This document shows positions 32,847 to 41,274 of a DNA stretch of 64,000 bases, piece after piece. The stretch covers positions 1-64,000 of the forward strand of contig JACQYF010000185.1 in assembly GCA_016208315.1 (NCBI GenBank), read 5' to 3'. Each line of letters starts with the position of its first letter. The stretch's first letter is position 1. Source of the stretch: Chloroflexota bacterium. Its GTDB lineage: Bacteria; Chloroflexota; Anaerolineae; UBA4142. A program made the translations under genes and the position numbers. The notes beneath the pieces were generated by a model, which ran no database searches, was not told the DNA's origin, and saw only the letters and a list, made by a program, of their open reading frames with translations.

Positions 32847-35800
32847 ATGACTGATCGCGACATGAAACGACTCGGATGGGTTCTCCTGCTCCTTATCGGC
32901 GCTGCCGCCGCGGCAGTCCTCGTCGTCCAGTTGCGCGAGCTTTGGAACGGCGACCGCGCGACGACGACCTGGGCGTTGGCCTGGCTCTGCTATCTGGTTC
33001 TGGTCCTCGCGCTGCGTCAAATCGGCATAGCGCTTTTCGCGCCCGCGCCCGATCTCCCCGAAGGCGAAGCGGATTCGGCCTCCGGTGATCAGGGGTTCGA
33101 TAATCAGACGCGCCTCACGGTGGGTTTGTTGTCCGCCGCGTTTCTCGTGGCGGGCGCATTCGGTCTATATGTTTATCGCGAAGATGCCGCGCTGGCCGAC
33201 AAGCTGGTCGTGCGGCTTGCCGCGTTCGACGGCGCCGAGCCGGCGCGCGCGACCGCCAACCGGCAACTGCTCACGCGCCTCCGCGAACGGTTGGAGAGTA
33301 ACGGCGCGGTCGTGATTCGGGAACTCGACGCGACGATCGCCGAAGAGCAGGGCAGCAACACCGCGCGCGCGCTCGGCGCGCGTTATCGCGCCAATGTGAT
33401 CTTGTGGGGCAGCGTGGTCGTGAGCGACAGCGTGCCGCTCGTCACCCTGCACGTCGAGACCTTGACGCCCGGCCGCAGAGCCAGCGCGTCAAGTCCCGTC
33501 GAGTTGGACAGTTTCAAACTCCCGCTGCGCCCGTCCGAGGCGCGCGATGCGGGCGTGGAATTGCTCGGCGGGATGCTGAGTTTCCGCGCGCGCGCTTACG
33601 AGGCAGCCCTGCGCCGGTTGGACACCGTATTGGATCCGAGCGATGCGAGTGATGGCCTCGTAAAACCCTACGCGTACTTTTATCGCGGCGCAGTTCATCT
33701 CGCTAACGAAAACCCTCGCGCGGCGATTGACGATTTCACTCAGGCGATCCAGATCAACCCGTATCTCGGCGCGGCGTATTACAACCGCGGCTTGGCTTTT
33801 CGCGCGCTGGGGGAGAACAAAAAAGCGCTCGCCGATTTCTTCTCCCAGTCCATTCAAGCCGACCCGTTCAGCGCGGCGGGCTATATCGGCCGCGGCGTCG
33901 TGTTCAGCCAGCAAGGCGATCCGCAAAAAGCCATCGCCGATTATACCCAGGCGCTCGTGCTCGATTCGAAAAACGCCGTGGCCTACGTCGAGCGCGCGAA
34001 CGCGTATTCGGCCCTGGGCGAGCTGGCGCTGGCGATTGACGACTATGCGCGCGGCTTGCAGTTCGATCCCAAGAACGCGGCGGCATACAACGGCCGCGGC
34101 ACGGCGTACCGCGCTCAAGGCCAAATCGTCCAAGCCATCGGCGATTACACCGAGGCCATCAAGCTGGATCCCAAATTGACCGAGCCGGTCATTCGCCGCG
34201 CGCTGGCCTACTTTGCGCTCGGCGACGGCCCGCGCGCGCGGGCCGATTTTTCGCTCGCGATCCAGGTCAATCCGCAACTGCCTTCGGCGTATCTCGGGCG
34301 CGGTATCGTGTGGGCAAGCCAGAATGACTTCGTCAACGCGATTGCCGATTACAGCCGCGCGCTCGAGCTGAGCCAGGATTACACGCTCGCCTATTATTAT
34401 CGCGCCCTGGCGCTCAAGGCGCAGGGCGAGAGCGCCAAAGCCGTGCGGGATTTGACGCAGGCGATTCAAATCAATCCCGAATTCACCGCGGCCCTGCTCG
34501 AACGTGGGAACCTCAATCGTTCGACCGACGACGCCGCGAACGCGCTGGCCGATTACACGCGGGCCATCGCGGTGGATCCCCAGCTCGTCGAAGCGTACAT
34601 CAATCGCGGGCTGGTTTATGCCGGCGCGGGCGACAGCCAAAAAGCCATCGCCGACTTTTCAGAGGCCATTCGACTCAATCCCCAAAATCCGGTGGCGTAC
34701 TTGGGGCGCGGTTTCGGTTACGCCGCGCTGGGCGACAAAAACAAGGCCATTGACGATTACTCGCAGGCGCTTGCGCTCAATCCGCAGTTCACGGAAGCGT
34801 ATCACAATCGCGGCAACGCGTACGCCGCGCTGGGCGATGACCGCAAGGCGATTGAGGATTATTCGCAAGCGATCAAACTCAACCCGAAATTCAGCGCGGC
34901 GTTCGTGAATCGCGGGCACGCTTACAGCCGACTGAACGACCTGCCGAACGCCATCGCCGACTATTCGCAAGCGCTTCAAATTGACCCGAAACTGGCCGAC
35001 GCCTATCTCGGGCGCGGGAACGCGTACCGCACGCTGGGCGAGAGCGCCAAGGCCGTTGACGATTTTTCGCAGGTGATCGCGCTCAGCCCGAAAGCGGCGG
35101 AAGGATACGTGAGCCGCGGCCTCGTCTACGCCAGTCAAGGCGACAACAAAAAAGCGGTGGACGATTTCTCGCAAGCCATCGCGATCAATCCCGAAAATCC
35201 GATTTCGTACCTGGGGCGCGGGTTTGCGTATGCCGCGCTGGGCGAAAAGGACAAGGCGGTCGCGGACTATACTCAAGCGATCAAGCTCAATCCCCAGTTT
35301 GTCGAAGCGTACTACAACCGGGGCAATACCTACTCGGCGTTCGGCGACGATCAAAAGGCGATTGACGATTACACGCAAGCCGTCACGCTCAATCCCAAAT
35401 TCAGCGCCGCGTGGGTGGCGCGCGCGCACGCGTACTTGCGCTCGAACAATGCCGAAAAAGCGATCGCCGACTACACCCAGGCGCTGGCGCTCGACGCCAA
35501 GCTGGCGGATGCTTTTATCGGCCGCGCGAACGCGTACCGCGCGACCGGCGAGAACCAAAAGGCGATTGACGATTACACCCAGGGCTTAAAGCTCAATCCC
35601 AAATCGTTCGAGGCGTACGTCAATCGCGGGCTGGTCAATTTGCGCTCCAGTGGGTTGCCCGAAGCGATTGAGGATTTCACGCAGGCGGCGCAAATCAATC
35701 CGCAGAATGCGGTCCCCTACATCGGACGTGCGTTGGCTTACGCAGCATCCGGCGAAGCGGACAAGGCGCTGGCGGATTACGGCCAAGCGATCCAACTCGA

Positions 35801-36170
35801 TCCGCAGAACGCCTCGGCGTATTACAACCGCGCGACGCTCTACATTTCGCGCGGGGATCAGGCGAGCGCGATCGAGGACTTTACGCAGGCGCTGCGGCTG
35901 GATCCGAAAAATGTTTCGGCGTTTATTGATCGCGGCAACGCCTACATGTCGTCCGGCAACCCGCAGGCCGCGATAGACGATTATACGCAAGCCATTGAAT
36001 TGAACCCGCAAATTCCCGAGGCGTTTTTCAACCGCGGCCTGGCGTTTGCCATCCAGCGTCAAAACGAACCGGCGATCAACGACCTGCGCCAAGTCGTGCA
36101 ACTGACGAACAATTCCGCGTTGGGCCAGCGCGCCGAGGATTTGCTGCGGCAGTTGGGCGCGCGTCCGTAG
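32847..36170 (+). CDS. Very long membrane-anchored TPR protein
   Basis: 1107 residues from ATG 32847 (ATG 32862 and GTG 32835 also possible). Three N-terminal hydrophobic segments (about 10-32, 45-70, 95-113), then a region of about 130 residues without known domain, then about 24 TPR units of 34 residues from residue 275 to the end, each following the AYxNRGxAYxALGDxxKAIxDYxQAIxLNP pattern. TPR arrays bind proteins; the anchor suggests a scaffold at the membrane, facing outside. Repeats are very similar, so the gene may vary in unit number among strains. Confidence 0.85.
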   Translation: MTDRDMKRLGWVLLLLIGAAAAAVLVVQLRELWNGDRATTTWALAWLCYLVLVLALRQIGIALFAPAPDLPEGEADSASGDQGFDNQTRLTVGLLSAAFLVAGAFGLYVYREDAALADKLVVRLAAFDGAEPARATANRQLLTRLRERLESNGAVVIRELDATIAEEQGSNTARALGARYRANVILWGSVVVSDSVPLVTLHVETLTPGRRASASSPVELDSFKLPLRPSEARDAGVELLGGMLSFRARAYEAALRRLDTVLDPSDASDGLVKPYAYFYRGAVHLANENPRAAIDDFTQAIQINPYLGAAYYNRGLAFRALGENKKALADFFSQSIQADPFSAAGYIGRGVVFSQQGDPQKAIADYTQALVLDSKNAVAYVERANAYSALGELALAIDDYARGLQFDPKNAAAYNGRGTAYRAQGQIVQAIGDYTEAIKLDPKLTEPVIRRALAYFALGDGPRARADFSLAIQVNPQLPSAYLGRGIVWASQNDFVNAIADYSRALELSQDYTLAYYYRALALKAQGESAKAVRDLTQAIQINPEFTAALLERGNLNRSTDDAANALADYTRAIAVDPQLVEAYINRGLVYAGAGDSQKAIADFSEAIRLNPQNPVAYLGRGFGYAALGDKNKAIDDYSQALALNPQFTEAYHNRGNAYAALGDDRKAIEDYSQAIKLNPKFSAAFVNRGHAYSRLNDLPNAIADYSQALQIDPKLADAYLGRGNAYRTLGESAKAVDDFSQVIALSPKAAEGYVSRGLVYASQGDNKKAVDDFSQAIAINPENPISYLGRGFAYAALGEKDKAVADYTQAIKLNPQFVEAYYNRGNTYSAFGDDQKAIDDYTQAVTLNPKFSAAWVARAHAYLRSNNAEKAIADYTQALALDAKLADAFIGRANAYRATGENQKAIDDYTQGLKLNPKSFEAYVNRGLVNLRSSGLPEAIEDFTQAAQINPQNAVPYIGRALAYAASGEADKALADYGQAIQLDPQNASAYYNRATLYISRGDQASAIEDFTQALRLDPKNVSAFIDRGNAYMSSGNPQAAIDDYTQAIELNPQIPEAFFNRGLAFAIQRQNEPAINDLRQVVQLTNNSALGQRAEDLLRQLGARP

Positions 36171-36180
36171 TTGCTGACTG

Positions 36181-36271
36181 TGTCATTTCGACGAGCGGTT
36201 TGTGCGAGGAGAAATCTCTCGACATGCGCAACGGAGATTTCTCACGGCAAAAACCGCCGTTCGAAATGACA
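36181..36271. repeat. Palindromic repeat, TGTCATTTCGA family, copy 2
   Basis: Perfect outer arms TGTCATTTCGA and TCGAAATGACA, inner stem GAGAAATCTC / GAGATTTCTC. Same outer motif as 2952-3034. It starts 11 bp after the TPR gene's stop. Confidence 0.8.
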
Positions 36272-36309
36272 GTTGAACGATACATCATCTTTCACGGAGG
36301 CCAATCACC

Positions 36310-36744
36310 ATGTTGGACGAGTTCAAGAAATTCATCCTGCGCGGCAACGTGCTCGACCTGGCGGTCGCCGTCATCCTCGGCGCGTCGTTCGGCGCGATCG
36401 TCAATTCGCTCGTGAACGACATTATCATGCCCCCCATCGGGCTGGCGCTCGGCCGGGTTGATTTTTCCAACCTCTTTATCAACCTGTCGGGCACGCCCTA
36501 CGCCACGCTGGCCGCCGCCAAGCAAGCGGGCGCGGCGACGATCAACTATGGCATGTTCCTCAACACCGTCATCGGCTTTCTGATCGTCGCCTTTGTCGTG
36601 TTTCTGATCGTCCGCCAGGTCAACCGCTTGCCGGCCCAGCCGGCGCCGGCGCCGGTCGCGCCCAGCACCAAAGAGTGCCCCTACTGCGCTTGTACCATTT
36701 CGATCAAGGCGACGCGCTGCCCCCAGTGTACTTCGGCGCTGTAG
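36310..36744 (+). CDS. mscL: Large-conductance mechanosensitive channel with zinc-ribbon tail
   Basis: 144 residues, ATG 36310. N-terminal helix [31 protein letters not shown] is the MscL signature, with the second membrane helix near 80-102. MscL opens under membrane tension to release solutes. The usual cytoplasmic C-terminal helix is replaced or followed by a Pro/Ala linker and a zinc-ribbon motif (CPYC and CPQC, 13 residues apart). ACGGAGG lies upstream. Confidence 0.93.
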   Translation: MLDEFKKFILRGNVLDLAVAVILGASFGAIVNSLVNDIIMPPIGLALGRVDFSNLFINLSGTPYATLAAAKQAGAATINYGMFLNTVIGFLIVAFVVFLIVRQVNRLPAQPAPAPVAPSTKECPYCACTISIKATRCPQCTSAL

Positions 36745-36746
36745 TC

Positions 36747-36853
36747 GGGCGACTCAAGTCGCAGCAACAACGACACCAAGTCCACCTTCGTGGACTAGAT
36801 TCCAGTCGGCGAAGGCCGACTTTGTGTCGTCGTTGCCGCGACCTCGGTCGCCC
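36747..36853. repeat. Multi-branch palindromic element
   Basis: Outer stem GGGCGACT / GGTCGCCC, second stem GCAACAACGACAC / GTGTCGTCGTTGC, and two small hairpins in between (AGTCCACCTTCGTGGACT, AGTCGGCGAAGGCCGACT). The fold is a three-way junction. It starts 3 bp after the mscL stop. Could be a mobile element or a structured RNA. The stretch 36890-37036 after it shows no gene. Confidence 0.65.
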
Positions 36854-36861
36854 GGACGCCG

Positions 36862-36889
36862 CGGCTCACAGAATCGTGAGCCGTTTTTT
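36862..36889 (+). terminator. Rho-independent terminator
   Basis: CGGCTCAC and GTGAGCCG, loop AGAATC, followed by six T. Confidence 0.88.
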
Positions 36890-37036
36890 GTTACGGATTT
36901 GCTCCCGATGTGAAAGAAAACGGCGCTGCATTGCATTTATAGAATTGGCGCCCCAAGAAAACGGTGCTCACATGATGAACAATTTCAATCCGCATGCAAT
37001 GCAAGTTCGTCTTGGCTTTGCCCTCGGGGGAGTACG

Positions 37037-37351
37037 ATGCTCAAAATCGAGGTTTGGAAGTGTCATCCAGCGTGGCTTGCTCAGCCCTCCAAGGACCGCA
37101 ACGCGATCATCAAAACATTCGCGACCGCCGTGCAGCGGCATCTCGACAAGCCGGTGCGAGGCGATGGCGGACCTTACGTTGTCCAAAAGCCCGGCGTCTG
37201 TTTGTTGGTCTGGACCGTCGAGTCCACCAACACGGAAATCGTCAAGGCGTATGACGATCTGCAAATCAGAACTTTTTTCGAACCGTTGGTTGTCGTGACG
37301 GCAACTCCCATCTTGACCGCCAGGGCCTTGGCCATCAAGCTTGGCTTGTAA
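37037..37351 (+). CDS. Small hypothetical protein
   Basis: 104 residues, ATG 37037 with GGGGGAG upstream. Soluble, mixed alpha/beta, no recognised motif; KPGVCLLVWTVES and PLVVVTATPILTARALAIKLGL are its most regular parts. Stop codon TAA lies inside a 42-bp palindrome. Coding reality rests on the start signal and ordinary composition. Confidence 0.6.
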   Translation: MLKIEVWKCHPAWLAQPSKDRNAIIKTFATAVQRHLDKPVRGDGGPYVVQKPGVCLLVWTVESTNTEIVKAYDDLQIRTFFEPLVVVTATPILTARALAIKLGL

Positions 37352-37389
37352 ATGAGCGACGCACCTTTGTAGGTGCGTCGCTCATTTAC
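37348..37389. repeat. Perfect 19+4+19 palindrome over a stop codon
   Basis: GTAAATGAGCGACGCACCT, TTGT, AGGTGCGTCGCTCATTTAC. The upstream gene's TAA is in the left arm. No T-run; it could still stop transcription. Confidence 0.85.
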
Positions 37390-37398
37390 AACCTATGG

Positions 37399-37404
37399 TA
37401 TAAT
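37399..37404 (+). promoter_or_regulatory. Candidate -10 box for the HEAT-repeat gene
   Basis: TATAAT 24 bp before ATG 37428. The -35 region falls in the preceding palindrome and is weak. Confidence 0.45.
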
Positions 37405-37427
37405 AGGCGCACTGAGGTTAGGATCGT

Positions 37428-38453
37428 ATGACTCGAAAGAAGGAACTGTTTTTCGATTTCAAGGCCGCGCTCAGCCACCTCAAGTCGGACGGCGACACCC
37501 TTTCGCCGGCCGCGCTCAATGCGCTCTCGGGCGTGAATCGGCAAGAATTGGCCGAGTTCGCCGAAACCTGGGTCGCGCTGCCGGTGGAGCGCCGCCGCCG
37601 CGCCTCTCAAATGATGGTGGATCTGGCGGAGGAGAATTTCAAGAACGATTTCGATCTGATCTTTCGCTATTTGCTCGACGACGAAGATGCGGCGGTCCGC
37701 GTCCACGCGATTGACGGTCTGTGGGAAGACGAAGATGCCGCGCTGGTCAAACCGCTGATCGGCTTTCTCCGCAGCGATCCCGATCCGCGCGTGCGCGCCG
37801 CGGCCGCGGATTCGCTGGGCCGCTTTGTCTTGCTCGCCGAGTACGACCGCCTGCCGCAGGGCCCGTCCGCCCAGCTCGTCCGCGACGCGCTCCTTTCGAC
37901 GATTCGCAGCGGCAGCGAAGCCACCCCCGTGCGCGCGCACGCCATCGAATCGCTGGCGTACTGGAGCGATGAGGTCATGCGCAATATCATCACGGCAGCG
38001 TACGACGACGAAGACGAGGAAATGCGCGCTAGCGCGGTTTCGGCGATGGGCCGGAGCGCGGACACGTACTGGCGGCAGACCGCGGCGCTCGAACTGGAAT
38101 CGCCCGACCCGCGCATGCGCTTTGAAGCCGCGCGCGCGGCCGGCGAATTGGAAAATCGCGCCGCGGTGCCGCGCTTGATCGAGCTGATGGCAGACGCGGA
38201 CCGCGAAGTGCAAGGCGCGGCCGTAACGGCGCTCGGGCAAATTGGCGGCAGGCCGGCACGCGAGGCGCTGACCGCCGCGGCGCAATCCGACGACGAAATG
38301 GTGCGGACCCTTGCGGATGAGGCGCTGCAAGAATTGGATTTCGCCAGCAACTCGGATCTGTTGCTGCTGGACATTGACTCGGACGGCCTGGCCTTGGACG
38401 ACGAGGAATGGGACGCGGTGAGCGAAGTGGACGACAAAGACTCGGAGGAATGA
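37428..38453 (+). CDS. HEAT-repeat protein
   Basis: 341 residues, ATG 37428. From about residue 85 to 290 it shows HEAT/PBS-lyase-type repeats (VRVHAIDGLWE, VRAAAADSLGR, MRASAVSAMGRSAD, VQGAAVTALGQIGG). The C-terminal 40 residues are acidic (LLLLDIDSDGLALDDEEWD) and probably unstructured. Such proteins are protein-protein adaptors. No partner can be named. It leads a tight run of three genes (12-bp gap, then 4-bp overlap). Confidence 0.82.
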   Translation: MTRKKELFFDFKAALSHLKSDGDTLSPAALNALSGVNRQELAEFAETWVALPVERRRRASQMMVDLAEENFKNDFDLIFRYLLDDEDAAVRVHAIDGLWEDEDAALVKPLIGFLRSDPDPRVRAAAADSLGRFVLLAEYDRLPQGPSAQLVRDALLSTIRSGSEATPVRAHAIESLAYWSDEVMRNIITAAYDDEDEEMRASAVSAMGRSADTYWRQTAALELESPDPRMRFEAARAAGELENRAAVPRLIELMADADREVQGAAVTALGQIGGRPAREALTAAAQSDDEMVRTLADEALQELDFASNSDLLLLDIDSDGLALDDEEWDAVSEVDDKDSEE

Positions 38454-38464
38454 CTCGTCCCTAG

Positions 38465-39376
38465 ATGAATCTCGCCGCGCTCGCCTCCATCCTCGTCAAC
38501 ATCATCTTGCCGGTCGTCCTGGTCGCCGCCGCCGGTTTCGTGCTGGCGCGAACGCTACACGTCGAGGCGCGCCCGCTCTCGCGCATGATGCTGTATTTTT
38601 TTTCGCCGGCGCTGGTCTTTAGCTCGGCTTATCGCACCCAGCTCAGCGGCGAGTACGTCTCGATTGCAGTTTTTGCAGTCGTCATTACCGCATTGATGGG
38701 CCTCGTCACGCTCGCCCTCGTCAACATCATGCGCTTCGACCGGCTGACGGCGAGCGGGTTCGCGCTCGGCGTCTTATTCGTGAATGCCGGGAATTATGGA
38801 CTGCCGCTGATTCTGTTCGCGTACGGACAAGAGGGGCTGGCGCGCGCCGCCTTGTACTTTACCATGAGCGCGATCCTGACCCAGACGCTGGCGATCTTTA
38901 TCGCGGCGCGCGGCCGGGCGAGCGTGCGGGACGCCTTGCTGAACGTCGTGAAAATGCCCCTCGTCTACGCCGTCTCTCTCGGCCTCGGATTCAATTTGGC
39001 CGGCTTTACGGTGCCCGAGCCGATCATGAAATCGGTGGACCTCGCGAGCGGCGCGGCCGTTCCGGTCATGCTGGTCATTCTCGGAATCGAACTGGCGCGC
39101 GCGAGGATCGAGAACGATCGCGCCGTGGTCATGCTGGCGACGTTTGCGAAGCTGGTGCTCACCGCGCTCGTCGCCTTTCCTTTGGCCGCCGTCATGCAGC
39201 TGCAGGGCGTGGCGCGCGCGGTCTCCATCATCGAAGCGTCCATGCCGACGGCGGTCATGGCCTCGATCGTCGCCGTGGAATTCGATGCGCGGCCGAAACT
39301 GGTCACGAGTATCGTGTTCGCTTCGACGGTATTCAGCGTCATCACGCTCACCGTCCTATTGGGGATTTTGCAATGA
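38465..39376 (+). CDS. AEC-family transporter
   Basis: 303 residues with about ten membrane helices in the five-plus-five arrangement of the auxin efflux carrier family. NAGNYGLPLILFAYG is the conserved crossover region and SIVAVEFDARPKLVTSIVFASTVFSVITL the conserved C-terminal part. Bacterial members transport malate, malonate or other organic acids. The next gene overlaps by 4 bp. Confidence 0.88.
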   Translation: MNLAALASILVNIILPVVLVAAAGFVLARTLHVEARPLSRMMLYFFSPALVFSSAYRTQLSGEYVSIAVFAVVITALMGLVTLALVNIMRFDRLTASGFALGVLFVNAGNYGLPLILFAYGQEGLARAALYFTMSAILTQTLAIFIAARGRASVRDALLNVVKMPLVYAVSLGLGFNLAGFTVPEPIMKSVDLASGAAVPVMLVILGIELARARIENDRAVVMLATFAKLVLTALVAFPLAAVMQLQGVARAVSIIEASMPTAVMASIVAVEFDARPKLVTSIVFASTVFSVITLTVLLGILQ

Positions 39377-39906
39377 ATGATCTCTTCTTCGATCTTGAAA
39401 CCCAGCGCTCCATCCAAGAAGTCGGCGGACGCGAAAATATCCGGCTGTTGCGCGTTTCCGTCGCGGTCGCGTATTCCACCGCGACCGCCGCGTTCAAGAC
39501 GTACTCGGAAAGCCAGATAGCCGAATTGATCGCCGATCTGAAGGCGGCCACGCGCGTCATCGGGTTCAATGTTTTGCGTTTCGATTACGAGGTGCTCAAG
39601 TATTACACGCAGGAACGCTTGAGCGATCTGCCAACCCTCGACCTGCTAGAAGACGTCTACAACAAGCTGGGTTTTCGGGTAGGGCTGGACGCGCTGGCCG
39701 ACGCGACGCTCGGCGTCAAAAAGAGCGCGGATGGTCTCGCGGCGATCCAATGGTTTCGGGAAGGCAAACTCGAACAATTGGCGGCCTACTGCTGCGACGA
39801 CGTGGCGATTACGAAGCAATTGTTCGAGTGGGGCCGCGATCACGGCTTTCTGCAATATCCCGACCGCCAGGGACGGAAGAAACAAGTACCCGTGACCTGG
39901 CGGTGA
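39373..39906 (+). CDS. DEDD-type 3'-5' exonuclease (RNase H-like)
   Basis: 177 residues. Exonuclease motifs: DLETQ at the N terminus (ExoI), GFNVLRFDYEVL (ExoII), LDLLEDV and CCDDVAITKQLFEWG (ExoIII). Similar stand-alone RNase_H_2 proteins act on DNA or RNA ends and are often annotated as helicase-associated. Overlaps the transporter gene by 4 bp. Confidence 0.82.
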   Translation: MNDLFFDLETQRSIQEVGGRENIRLLRVSVAVAYSTATAAFKTYSESQIAELIADLKAATRVIGFNVLRFDYEVLKYYTQERLSDLPTLDLLEDVYNKLGFRVGLDALADATLGVKKSADGLAAIQWFREGKLEQLAAYCCDDVAITKQLFEWGRDHGFLQYPDRQGRKKQVPVTWR

Positions 39907-39934
39907 ACCCCGTGTCTCCATATACAAGGAGGTG

Positions 39935-39964
39935 ATGAACAGCTCAACATCTGTAACGAATTAG
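39935..39964 (+). CDS. Nine-residue leader peptide MNSSTSVTN
   Basis: ATG 39935 preceded by AAGGAGGTG, an 11-nt match (AAGGAGGTGAT) to the anti-Shine-Dalgarno that runs into the start codon. TAG at 39962-39964. It lies 38 bp before the BMP lipoprotein gene. Rich in Ser and Thr codons, so it might be a leader or translation-coupling peptide. Could also be chance. Confidence 0.35.
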   Translation: MNSSTSVTN

Positions 39965-40002
39965 CTCAAAGCAGAGTTTCCAATTCAAGGAGGAGAAGTA
40001 AA

Positions 40003-41226
40003 ATGCGTACGCGTGTGTTCTCAATCGTTGCCCTGATCGCCCTCGCCGTACTCGTGGTGGCTGCGTGTGCGCCAGCGCCAACCCCAACCCCCGTACCACC
40101 TACACCGGCGCCGCCGACCGCCGTTCCTACCAAAGCCCCCGTTGCCACAACCGCGCCAACGGCGGCCCCAACCGCCGTCCCCGCGACCACTGCGCCAACC
40201 CCAGCGCCCACTACCGCGGCGGCGCTCAAAGTCGCCTTCGTGACCGATATTGGCGGCATTGACGACAAGTCGTTCAACCAGACCGCGTGGGCGGGCGTCG
40301 AAAAAGCCCAGAAGGATTTGGGCGCTCAAGGCAAGGTTCTCCAGTCGCGCCAGCAGACCGACTATGAGAAGAACATTACCACGTTCGTGCAGGAAGGGTA
40401 TCCGCTGATCATCACGGTTGGCTTCTTGCTCGGTCCCGCCACGGCCAAGGGCGCGATTGACAATCCCAAAGTGAATTTCGCGATCGTGGACTATACCTAC
40501 CCCGACTGCTACCCCGGCGCGAAGGTCGGCGTAGATTGCGGCTCAGAAAAGGCGCTGCCGAATGTGCGCGGTTTGGCGTTCCAGACCGACCAGGCGGCAT
40601 TCCTCGCGGGCTATCTGTCGGCAGGCATGTCCAAGACCAAAGTGGTGGGCACCTTCGGCGGGTTGCAGATTCCTACTGTGACCATCTTTATGAAGGGCTT
40701 TCAGGCGGGTGTCGAGTACTATAACACCCAGAAGAAAGATACCGTCAAAGTCCTGGGCTGGGACACCAAGGCCGACAAGGGCTTGTTCACCGGCACCTTC
40801 ACCGATCCCGACAAGGGCCGCACGGCCGCCAAGTCGCTGATTGACGAAAAGGCCGATGTGGTGATGCCGGTCGCGGGCTTGACCGGTAACGGCGCGTTCA
40901 CCGCCGCGAAAACCGCGGGCAACGTGCTGGCGGTCGGCGTAGATACGGATCAGTGCAAGTCCGTGCCGGACGCGTGCCCTGTGCTGTTGACGAGCGTCCA
41001 GAAGAACATGGACGCCGCCGTCTTCGACAGCATCAAGGCCATGGCGGAAGGCAAGTTCAAGGGTGGCGAGAACTATGTCGGCACGCTGGCGAACGGCGGC
41101 GTCGGCATCGCACCCTTTAACCAACTGGAAAGCAAGGTTCCGGCCGCGCTCAAGACCGAACTCGATCAGATCAAAGCCGACCTGATCGCGGGCAAGATCA
41201 AGACCGGAGTGGACGCCATCAAGTAA
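40003..41226 (+). CDS. BMP-family (PnrA-like) nucleoside-binding lipoprotein
   Basis: 407 residues. Lipoprotein signal with lipobox VVAAC (Cys22), then a Pro/Thr/Ala-rich linker of about 50 residues, then the BMP domain from residue 75: VAFVTDIGGIDDKSFNQTAWAG, ITVGFLLG, GLAFQTDQAAFLAGYLSAG, GTFGGLQIPTVTIFMKGF. PnrA/TmpC proteins bind purine nucleosides. GGAGGAG precedes ATG 40003. ATPase and two permeases follow. Confidence 0.92.
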   Translation: MRTRVFSIVALIALAVLVVAACAPAPTPTPVPPTPAPPTAVPTKAPVATTAPTAAPTAVPATTAPTPAPTTAAALKVAFVTDIGGIDDKSFNQTAWAGVEKAQKDLGAQGKVLQSRQQTDYEKNITTFVQEGYPLIITVGFLLGPATAKGAIDNPKVNFAIVDYTYPDCYPGAKVGVDCGSEKALPNVRGLAFQTDQAAFLAGYLSAGMSKTKVVGTFGGLQIPTVTIFMKGFQAGVEYYNTQKKDTVKVLGWDTKADKGLFTGTFTDPDKGRTAAKSLIDEKADVVMPVAGLTGNGAFTAAKTAGNVLAVGVDTDQCKSVPDACPVLLTSVQKNMDAAVFDSIKAMAEGKFKGGENYVGTLANGGVGIAPFNQLESKVPAALKTELDQIKADLIAGKIKTGVDAIK

Positions 41227-41235
41227 TCGCATCAC

Positions 41236-41269
41236 AGACCCGAAGGGTTTTTGGAAACCCTTCGGGTCT
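41236..41269 (+). terminator. Intra-operon hairpin (attenuator)
   Basis: AGACCCGAAGGGTTT and AAACCCTTCGGGTCT, perfect 15-bp arms, loop TTGG. It ends 5 bp before the ATPase ATG. A similar hairpin closes the operon at 45495-45528. It likely keeps binding protein in excess over the ATPase. Confidence 0.75.
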
Positions 41270-41274
41270 CAAAA

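Noticed and set aside
33489-35558. Long minus-strand open frames inside the TPR gene
   Set aside because: The plus-strand 34-residue repeats are clear; the opposite frames stay open only because of the repeated, GC-rich codons.
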